Shown here: positions 20,857-29,517 of the stretch, piece after piece | Layout of the letters: each line of letters starts with the position of its first letter | Position numbering within the stretch: the first letter of the stretch is position 1 | Source: Digitaria exilis | Lineage: Eukaryota; Streptophyta; Magnoliopsida; Poales; Poaceae | NCBI GenBank assembly: GCA_015342445.1 | Contig: JACEFO010001274.1 | Coordinates: forward strand, 496,001-560,000 | DNA: 64,000 nucleotides | Direction: 5' to 3' | Translations under genes and position numbers: made by a program | The notes under the pieces: model-generated | What the model was told of the DNA's origin: nothing | The model's database searches: none | The model's input: the letters and a program-made list of their open reading frames with translations, nothing else

Positions 20857-21358
20857 CTTGCTTGTGGCATTGATTTACAGGTACCATGTTGGATGTGGCC
20901 GTCGATGCTTTGACTTGGCCTGCCCAGGTTCCTCCTGGCTGGCATATCGAATGGGTTCCGTCCTCTGCCGAGGATCGGGAGGAGTAGCACCATGGCAGGC
21001 TTCATCATGGTGTTATTTGTATCGTCGTTAGATTTTCTTCCGCTGCTATGAACCTTTTAAATTCCGCTGCAACGAACTTTAATTTCCGCTGCAAGACTTA
21101 AATACTCTGTTTTAAATTTGAACTTGGTTTGTAATAACTTTGTGATACCTATTTGTGTAAGTTAATTTGTGGAATGTTGTAATCTCTGGAACTCACCTTC
21201 GTGTGGGCGTGCTGTTGTTTCGATCGGGAAAAGAACGTGGTTAATCGGGTTTAATCCGACGGCGCTCCAGCTTATTCCGGATTAAGTGCCTGACTACTTG
21301 ATTAGTGGTCCCGAGGTACTTAACTTGGAATAATTTCGGAGTGGTCCGCCACAGTTGT

Positions 21359-21482
21359 AAGTGGTTTATTCGGGTTCGTCCCGAGGACACCCGACGGACT
21401 AACGGGTTTAGCCCGTTTCACGTACGTTTAATTTGGTGATTAGGCGTACTTGAGCCGGGTTAAGCTGGACGGTTCCGCCACA
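21359..21482 (+). repeat. 3' part of a plus-sense LTR (last segment)
   Basis: Continuation of the fragment at 15793-17146 after the solo LTR, ending in CCGCCACA at 21482, the same 3' terminus as family A and the 5.7-kb LTR. Non-LTR sequence starts at 21483. Confidence 0.55.
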
Positions 21483-22748
21483 CAAATGGCATATGTTTAT
21501 TACATAATCGTGATTACAAATGCATGAACACACCAACTAGAACAACAAAATGTAGATAGAATTTGGATACTTGTTGCTGCAATCCCTCTGCGTGTCCACG
21601 TGTGATGACCGTGGTTAATCATGGGCATATATAGCCACCAAGATGACGTGGAAGCATGTCTTGTGCGGTGATAATCGTCGACAAGGAAGACAATGGTGAT
21701 AGGACTTGCCGTGTGAGGTTTGGTTTCAAAGTTTGAATCAAAAATTGGTTTCAAATGCTTTAGCGTAAGGTGGGATAACGAATATTCAATTGTTCTCTAC
21801 TAATATTGAACCAATGCTGGCTAGGGGTGTGATGAGGACATCAGAATACTGGACACGCACGAGCCGGCCTCATCTCCGCGTTCAATTTCGTCACCAACTC
21901 GGACAGCAACTCAGGTTCGGTTTCAGCCGGCAGCCCTGCAACAAATCGGCGATATCTCCCACATCCGACATCCAAATGAGGTGATCTTGGATGCATTGGA
22001 AAGCTAACGATGAGAAGCTTGTTTTGGATCTGGTCCAAGCTCCAGATGACTCGTGGGTCATGCTGTGTGAGCATGAAAAGATGTTGTGTCACCTGTTTTG
22101 GACCAACTCAGGCCTTGTATCGTGTCGGGCCTTTGGCCCAAGTTGTGGCCACCCCCCTGGTCGCCCTTAACCCTAGGACGCCCTCTTTTGCTTCATAAAC
22201 TCAGTAGCGGCCACTGCCTAGCCTTGAGTTTTGTTTAGTTCTAGTTTTCCATCGAGAAGCAAACATTTGATCATTGTAACTGAGACGCCAAGTCCGTTTA
22301 CTGGTGATCCAAGGCCCCCGTTCTTGTTCAGCAACCCTGTGACGACTAGTCCTTTGTTGTTTAGAGCTCAAACGCCATTTTCATCCTTCACTCCATTTTA
22401 ATCTATAATTTTATATTGCATGTTTATTCCTTTGTGCATCTGTTCTTGATTCGCTTGCAGGAATACTAGGCTTACCAGCAAGACGAACAGCCTAGGCATG
22501 CTGCATTGCAGGGCCCACTATGAACTATCCAAATAGACAGGGGACAATTCTAAGTCGAGCGTGATAGTTGACTTAGACTATTAAACGCATACAATAGTGA
22601 TGAAATTAGTACTGCTGGATAATCACTACTTCTACATATTTATCAGAAAACAAATTTATCACTACCCCTAAAATATAATTCAACGCATACGTAACTCCTA
22701 TGGAAACAAATGCTATAACGAACAGGAAAAAGAAATTCATAGATTGGG
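21483..22748. other. decayed sequence, possible old LTR piece
   Basis: No coding frame I trust. The part at about 21830-22490 resembles an LTR U3-R-U5 in style (CTTCATAAACTC, then leader-like text and a polyA-like tail before 22450), but I could not match its ends or a target duplication. 22500-22748 is AT-rich and lies where the copia pol should be. Confidence 0.3.
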
Positions 22749-23842
22749 TCAATTTCTCCACCTTTGCTTCAATTCCTTTGCAAGGATAGGGCATGAATCA
22801 CGGAAGTGCCCCTTCTCGCCACAATGATGGCAACCATATTTTCTTTGCTTTCTTCTATCGTTGGTGAAGACCACATCTTGCATGGTGATGGGAACACCCT
22901 TAGAGTTGAGTTTCTTCAATATTCTCTCCATCTTCTTGATGAGCTCTTTGGATTCTTCATCAAGAGAGGTGTCTCCCTCATCATCTGCATCCTCTTCCTC
23001 TTCTTCATCACTTTCTTCCTCATCATTTGAGCTTGGTGCCTCACTTAAGCTTGAGCTTGAGCTTGATACGAGCTCGTAAGCTTTTTTCTTTTGCTTGGAA
23101 GATCTTTGCTTCTTCTCATAATCCTTCCCCTCCTCTTCTTGCTTGCTTGATGGAGCAATTTCTTGGCTTGAGGTAGAAGGTTCTTTGGTGGTCTTGTTGG
23201 ATAGCTCATAAGCCTTGACCTTGCCCAAAATCATGCTTGGGTCAACATCCTTAAACTTCTCTTTCACGAAGAAGTAAGTGACAAGGTTTCCATACTTCTC
23301 TCTTGGAAGGGCTTGGATGATATTTCTTGAGATGTCTTCATTTGTCAACTTGTGCAAACCTAAAGCATTTAGCTAATTGAGAATAACATTTAGTCGAGAA
23401 TACATATCATTGGCTAATTCATTAGGCAACATCTCAAAAGAATCAAATTTGCGCTTAATCAAGTCATATTTTTGGTTGATCAAATCACTTGTTAATCAAG
23501 TCATATTTTTGGTTGATCACATCACTTGTGCCATCATGAAGCTCTTTAAGCTTTTTCCAAATTTTATTGGACATTTTTCATCATAGACTTGATTAAACAC
23601 ATGATGCTCAAAGATTCAAGAATTGAATTGCGAGCAATAGCATTGAGTTGCAATTCCCTCTCATCGGCCTTGGTGGGTTTTTCGGGCCGAGTGAGAGGTT
23701 GCATTCCATCATTTGTCACTCTCCAGACACCTAATCCTTTTGCCTCTAAAAAACTTGACATATGAATATGCCAATAGGGGTAGCTAGTCCCGTCAAACTG
23801 TGGAGGCCTACCCATATCACTCCCCCCCTCTAAAGATGCCAT
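22749..23842 (-). pseudogene. SIRE-like copia gag, broken
   Basis: The ATG at 23842 starts a Gag N-terminus (FDGTSYPYWHIHMSSFLEA), typical of copia Gag of the SIRE/Opie/Ji kind. The middle domain is interrupted by a 37-bp tandem duplication (about 23458-23531), which shifts the frame, and by a TAG near 23376. The frame is open again from about 23357 to 22749: helical part, a Ser/Glu/Asp-rich low-complexity stretch, then a zinc knuckle CHHCGEKGHFRDSC. It stops shortly after the knuckle and no protease, integrase or RT follows, so the element is truncated. Gag would build virus-like particles. Family call is by motif style only. Confidence 0.75.
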
Positions 23843-23887
23843 TTCGCTCGTCTAGCAATGAAGCTAGAGGTCCAAATATGAGCTCCA

Positions 23888-23899
23888 GCTCTGATACCA
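23888..23899 (-). other. primer binding site of the SIRE-like element
   Basis: Minus strand TGGTATCAGAGC, an exact iMet-type PBS, two bases from the LTR at 23902 and 46 bases upstream of the gag ATG. Confidence 0.85.
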
Positions 23900-23901
23900 C
23901 T

Positions 23902-25430
23902 TGAAGGGACTGTGACACCCTATGAGGGGGGTGAAATAGGTGTCTCTAAAAACTAAGGCTCCAAGCACATATAAAACCTATTTCAATTTCTATCTAAATG
24001 TGCTCTACCGCTACAAAATTTTGCACCTTAGGTCCAACCCTATACTAGCATGGCAAGTCTAGAAAAGGTAAATTCAGAAAGTAGTGCAAGTATGAAATGC
24101 GGAAACTTAAAGGGTAGAGAACAGCAAACTCCCGGCACGGCGATTTTTACCGAGATATCGGAAAGTTCACGAGCTTTCCACTAGTTCTCGTTGTTGGAGC
24201 CCCTCTCAAAGGGAACGCCCGCGCAAGCGCATAAACTCCCCGGTCGAGTAACTCTGTGGGGGACCACAGGACTTCCCCACACACAAGTGGGTCTCCGCTC
24301 GTCCCTCCCTAGATGCTCCTCGCTGCCTTCGCTTGGTAGAGCTTCGGCCAAAACACCAAAGGCCTCTCCTCCCTTGCACAAGCCCTAGATTACAACACTT
24401 TGCGCCAAGCACCGGGTAAAGCAAGAGGTATGCAAACCTCACTAAACTCTAGGCTAAACACCTAAGAGATGCGCTAATGGGTCTAGACTAGCACTAATCA
24501 CTTTGCTAATCATCTAGATCTTCTATTTAGCACTTTAGTGGATTGAGCACTTAAGAATGTGTAGAACACTTGCCAATATCTTCCCTGAGCTCAAGCACAC
24601 TTCAAATGGCTGAGGCACCTAATATTTATAGCCCCAAGCAAAGGAACTAGCCGTTGCAAGCCATTGCAACATTGCTGCATACCACCGACTCAATCGATGG
24701 GTGCAGGAGGGGACCATCGAATTAGTCGATGGTACGACCTCAGCTAGCCGTTTAACTAGCCGTTTGAATCCTTGTGTCACTAACATGTGGGCCAGCCCAA
24801 CCACCGACTGATTCGGTGCTTGCTCCCTGGTACCATCGAATTGGTCGATGGTTCCCACACAGAGAGATCTTCAATCTTCTCGCCAGCACCGACTGATTCG
24901 ACGCCACGTTCTTGCCACCATCGAATTGATCGATGCGTTCCAGAGACGAACCAGCTTCCGAGCTTCCATCACCGACTAATTCGATGCCATATTTTGGCAC
25001 CATCAAATTAGTCGATGGTCACCCAACCACTACTAACTTGCTCTCTGATCATTATCAACTAATTCGGTGCGCATGTCTTTGCACCATCGAATTAGTCTAT
25101 GGTCTTCTTCATCTTCTCAGCCCCTTGGTCACCGACTGATTCGGTGGTCTTCTTAGCCCACCATCGAATTAGTCGATGGTCACTGTGTGACACTGAATTT
25201 GCTTCTTTCTTCACAAGCTTTTTATGTATCTTCTTTGCCATCTTTTCTATGTCTTTTGGATGCTTCAAAATATGGCTAAGGACACTTTTCTACGTGAATT
25301 GGATGGCTTCCAAAGTATCCTTGGGACCTAGAAATATCTACAAATATCATCTAGGCAAATTGTTAGTCCCATTGGTTATGTTGTCAATCAATCGTCAAAA
25401 TCACAAACTATGGCCTATGGCCGTTTTTCA
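23902..25430 (-). repeat. 5' LTR of the SIRE-like element (1,529 bp)
   Basis: The plus strand starts TGAAGGGAC and ends CGTTTTTCA, so the ends form the short inverted repeat TGAA/TTCA. It sits next to the PBS. The right flank at 25431 is non-repetitive and may be the intron of an orphan gene. It contains the palindromic repeat series at 24681-25180. Confidence 0.8.
24681..25180. repeat. six pairs of alternating palindromic repeats in the LTR
   Basis: Units of about 75-120 bp. Each unit has a first palindrome of the form CACCGACTGATTCGGTG and a second of the form CCATCGAATTAGTCGATGG. They start near 24681, 24801, 24888, 24969, 25055 and 25129. Drift within units often keeps the palindromic form. 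Likely U3 or regulatory repeats of this LTR family. Confidence 0.75.
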
Positions 25431-25644
25431 TACAATAACCCTTAGATCTAATATCTCAGGATGTAGTGAGACAAGGCTGATTTCCTGGTTTCATGTGGCC
25501 CATGATTTAGAGCAACACCGATTGGGCAAGTGCATGTCGCGATAACCAAACATTAATTGAAAGATTGGCAAAGGCATAATGATATATAAGATCAACAGGC
25601 GCTCTCAGGACGGATTGGATTTCCAATGGCCTCAGATAACTTAC
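25431..25644 (-). other. possible intron remnant
   Basis: Follows the donor of the putative exon at 25645-25844 and is cut off by the SIRE-like LTR at 25430. Nothing else recognisable. Confidence 0.25.
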
Positions 25645-25844
25645 CTGGTTAGGGGAGGTTCAAATAAAATCTGATCGGCCTCATCATTCGACCCTGTGGT
25701 CAGACCATGAGGACCAATGGAGGTGTTGATGCCATGGTCGCCGGCGGCATGAGTAGGAGTCAGCGGCCTCCTTTCTTCTTCGGTCGCTCTTGGATCAGCA
25801 CTCCCATCGCTGGCAGCGGCGGCAGCAGATGGAGTCGGCGCCAT
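25645..25844 (-). CDS. putative orphan first exon (66 codons)
   Basis: ATG at 25844, then an Ala/Ser-rich low-complexity N-terminus (MAPTPSAAAAASDGSADP) and a charged part, ending in a strong donor CTAACCAG|GTAAGTTATC at 25645/25644. The TAA that closes the frame lies in the intron. Downstream exons are absent, because a SIRE-like retroelement begins at 25430. I do not recognise the protein. It could be the start of a transposon-carried or truncated host gene. The composition is higher in GC than the flanks. Confidence 0.35.
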
Positions 25845-26594
25845 CTCTAGCTTTCGCGCATGCAGGATGATGGCCCGTCGTCAGTGGGGAGGAAAAGAGA
25901 ACGGAGGAGCCCCTAGCAGATGGAGTCATGGTTTTTAGATGGAAGTGCGAGATTTAGGGGCCAGCCTTGATTTTAGATGGTTTCGTTAGGGGGAAGTCTG
26001 GCGGGATTAATTCATGGGAAAAAATGGGAGGGAAGCAGTTCTGGAGGGAAAATTTTGGGAGGAAAGCAGAGTCCTGGTGGGAAAATTGGCGGGATTAATT
26101 AGCTAGTGTTTAGACTATAGTCCATTTACATAGGCTATCTGTGCATAAATTTGAAAATACAAAATTAGCATGGCTAGAAACTAAACAAGAAGAAAAACAT
26201 CATCGTATAAGCAGGTTGTGCACAAATTAATATGGGTTGCTATTGATGCCCCGATCTAAGGTGCAAGAAAATGAAAACGAGATATAAATAAAAACTATGC
26301 CTTAATTAAGCTTATAGAAAAACGAATACATTGGTTCAGAGACATGTTTGCTTACTGTTAGTTTTCACATTTGTGTAAAGTACAAAGTACCATCTACGCA
26401 ACCCAGTGCAAACAAGTTTGACCAAACGGCAATTTTGAATCCTAATAAATATGCATACACTGGATAATTTGAATCGAGCGATCAAGTTTTTTGACCGAAC
26501 AATCAATTGATCAAGTTTGTTCAAATATGTGCAAAAAATCATATTTAGCATGAAATGTGTAGTTATTAGTAGATAATCATATACACACTGATTG
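25845..26594. other. intergenic sequence with direct repeat
   Basis: No gene seen. GCGGGATTAATT occurs at about 26002 and 26090, upstream of the putative exon, and could belong to its promoter region. The rest is AT-rich. Confidence 0.4.
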
Positions 26595-26970
26595 AGGGCT
26601 TGTTTAGTTGTGGGTGTAAAGTTGGTGAAAGTTGGCGAAATGTCACATCCGTCCTTTTGACACTAATTAGGAGTACTAAATATAGACTAATTATAAAACT
26701 AATTACATAGATGGATTCTACATTGCAAGACCAATCTATTAAGTCTAATATGTACCGTTATTAGTGCATTTTTAATGACGGGTAACTGTAGCACGATAGT
26801 GTCTAATGACGAATTAATTAGACTTAATAGATTCATCTCACAATGTGGAATCCATCTATGTAATTAGTTTTTCTTACACCTATGTTTAATACTCCTAATT
26901 AGTGTCCAAAATTTCGATGTGACAAGTTGGCAAAGTAAGTTGGCGAAAGTTGGCGATCTAAACCAGGCCT
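26595..26970. mobile_element. hAT-type MITE (about 376 bp)
   Basis: Terminal inverted repeats AGGGCTTGTTTAG (left) and AGGCCTGGTTTAG (right end, read inward), with subterminal GTTGGCGAAA repeats at both ends and an AT-rich centre. There is no coding capacity. This kind of GGCCTTGTTTAG-ended element is abundant in grasses. I could not define the target duplication with confidence. Confidence 0.7.
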
Positions 26971-27374
26971 GAATTACTTATGATTGGTGAGATCTGAAAT
27001 GAATGGTTCATTTTTCATAAAGGTTTTTGTTCGATGATCAGAAACATGGTTGGCAGGTTAGGCGATATTAGGCAGGTGCATGATTAGTGGGATGCATGGA
27101 TGGGTCAACATGCAACCTAATTTATGAGGGGCAAATAAGACTTTTTATCTACTTTCTTAATCTGTCTGAAAATCTCTTAACGTAGCTATATTATGGAACG
27201 GAGTGAGTAGCTGATTTTAGCCATTAAACTCTAAAACTGATATTCTTTACCATCCAACTATCTAAACCGTTCACATTTGCCCCGCTAGTTGTGTTTTGTT
27301 GGTGATTCTATGCACGTCGAGCGGTCGTAGTGCACATCACGCTCAGTGGTGGCCAGCTCATTGAAGAAAGCAGT
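26971..27374. other. intergenic sequence with a possible Stowaway end
   Basis: No gene seen. Near 27186-27210 the minus strand reads CTCACTCCGTTCCATAATAT, like one end of a Stowaway-type MITE. The partner end was not found. Confidence 0.3.
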
Positions 27375-28278
27375 TGGGAACGGGTCGGGATAACCCTCTA
27401 ACCATTTTTGTTATTGTATTTTTGAAGCGGGAACGGAAACGGGTTCGGGAAAGCCGGTCGTGAAAGCGGAAACAGAATTACGGAAATCTGAAAATGATAC
27501 ATTTCGAACGGGAATATGTGGATGAATGGGTAATTCCACTCGGGAACAACAACACACATGACCACTTCAACTCGATGCAATGAGTATACACATATATAAT
27601 ACACATGTAAATAGGGCTATAGATAAGTGGATGACACCATAAATAAGTTCACCAATCTATAAAATGATGATACAATACAAGTGACTGATGCTCGTATGCA
27701 CTTACTAAATTAGTGTGACATATACCAATAGAACATCAAATCTGGATTCATGCAGCTTAAATTCATTTAAAATGTTTTATGTAAGCACGGCAACAAAGAG
27801 TAAAGGATGAAAGAATTTAGAAACAGAAAAACAAAACGAGCAAGGCCACATGGCCTTTCACGTCTCAGCAGGTGTCATGCTAACGGCCCCTTTGCAGTCC
27901 ATGAGCTCGGCGGCAGCGAGAACCACCACCGAGGAGTTCCCAACCTGAAGTTTAGTGCCACCTATCCAAGCGGGGTGGAGCTGTTACGCTATTTAAAGTT
28001 CTCCAGAGCACCAAGCACTGCTGCCCTAGACTGAGCGTCGTGCACTGAGCGGTGTCAGTGTGCGCAGTTCGGCTTAGAGAATACAGGAGTCAAATAGGAA
28101 AATACGGGAATTTTCCTGTTTCAATCCGGGATCTGACATTTCGGTTCAATCCCGTTCCTGCCATATTTTTTTGATTCCTTCCAGTATTTTTACGGTTACC
28201 GACAATACGATATACGGTCGGTAAATTACGGTATACGGCGTTTGTCGGGACCGGATTTTCCCGTCCTGCTTTCATCCC
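27375..28278. mobile_element. Ds-like (Ac/Ds family hAT) non-autonomous element
   Basis: The right end, read on the minus strand from 28278, begins GGGATGAAAGCAGGACGGG and continues with CCGACC and TTACCGACCG blocks, very like the 5' end of maize Ac. The left part (27375-27500) has the GGGAACGG/GAAACGGGTTCGGGA style of Ac/Ds subterminal regions, but its exact end is uncertain. No transposase frame is present. A GC-richer segment at 27840-28080 with TATTTAAAG may be captured sequence. Confidence 0.6.
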
Positions 28279-29517
28279 GCCCTCCACTACAAGAAGCTAT
28301 TCAACAATTTAACGTGTATACTGAACATGGTAAGATATAGCTTAGAGGTAAGTCACCTCTACATGTAACAGGATGTCAGGTTTTGTTACTTACTCCCTCT
28401 ATCACAAAAAAGGTATGGGGTGACGTGGCTTGTTTGAAATTCTTTAAGTAAAATTAAATAACAAGCCTTCCCAACATTGAGGAGGTTTCCTAGTGGTTGA
28501 AGTGCTTCAGTTCAAGGTTTTGCCTCTATATCAATTTTTAAGGATTTTTGTGGGTGTTCGGGTGATGTGGCTGGGCGCCGCAGTGGGTGTTTACTAAATT
28601 TATCTCTATATTAATATGGAAACTTGCAGATGCATCACGTATAGCAGGTTATGTGGCTGGGTGGCGCCGAGTGACATGGCTCGTGCCCGGGTGATATGGG
28701 TGGGCACAGTCGGATGACATGGGTCGCAGCCGAGTGATTTGGCTCAGCGTGGACAGGTGACGTGACACTCGACCGGGGTGATGTGGCTGAGTATGGCCAG
28801 GTGACGTGGAGTGTCTGAATTGTTTGCATTGCCAATAGGCAAGCATTATTTTGAGCAAATATGTGTTTACAAATTTCAAATTAGATGTTCTCTGCTGATC
28901 TTGACCGTATGTACAACATCTCAGTTCTATTAAAAAGAGCAACTTTATTTAACACAACCCACAGAAATTTAGCTCATTCAGCAGGTGATTCAATTTACTT
29001 CCTCATCTAAACTCACAAGTACACGACAAACGACCATTCTGTGCCTTCCTCAGATCCTCTCCGCTGTCGTTGAATGTTTCATATCAGTTAAAACTACAAA
29101 CCAAATTACAGTCATAAAGATGCAGCAAATAGTCATCGTATAAGCACCTGCTCGATTTAACTACTCCCTAATGTCACCTCACGCGTCTTCTCGGATGAAT
29201 GCATGCACAAGGACACCGTCCCCTCTCTGTTGCATGCCTGCATGCAGTACGGCCAACAATTAGATCAGCCAGACATGCACAACGACACCACTACACCAGC
29301 CAGGCGTGCACTGGCCTCCCGGTCGGCAAATGCCTAGCGTCCGTGCCCAATTAGATTCAACTTTTTTTTTCTGCCAACTAAACATCGTGACTTCGACTAA
29401 GGGCAGTCTGGAGTTGTGGACTTCATCACTTGGTGGCCCAGGACCACTAGCGGTTAGCAGCATATCAGAAGGCCCATAATGATACCTGACATTGCATAAT
29501 TTTTTTTGTTGTGCCTA
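28279..29517. other. intergenic sequence with degenerate tandem repeats
   Basis: No gene supported. 28286 starts CACTACAAGAAG, which resembles a CACTA terminus without a partner. About 28550-28812 holds degenerate repeats of GGTGA(T/C)(G/A)TGG spaced about 20-35 bases. The rest is unremarkable, AT-rich sequence. Confidence 0.4.

Larger units (their letters stand above)
17147..21353 (+). mobile_element. family-A solo LTR (4,207 bp), TSD GTTGT
   Basis: Starts TGTGACATC and ends CCGCCACA, flanked by perfect 5-bp duplications GTTGT at 17142-17146 and 21354-21358. No internal region remains, so it arose by recombination between the two LTRs of an inserted element. Sense layout: terminal palindrome; AT-rich to about 17590; GC-rich block to about 18680 with donor-like CTCGCG|GTGAGC (about 18548); AT-rich intron-like 1.2 kb; conserved open block 19770-19941; hairpin 20835-20856 between ACGGGTAAG and TTTACAG; then CTTCCGCTG and the U5-like end. 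Confidence 0.95.

Noticed and set aside
21500..21754. 84-codon minus-strand frame
   Set aside because: No recognisable domain or splice context; likely chance in decayed sequence.
22606..22794. Small hydrophobic minus-strand protein
   Set aside because: Overlaps the broken copia gag end in another frame, AT-rich, no independent support.
28286..28330. Left end of a CACTA element (CACTACAAGAAG)
   Set aside because: No matching TTCTTGTAGTG end or 3-bp TSD found downstream; CACTACT ends at 37140/37433 differ after six bases.
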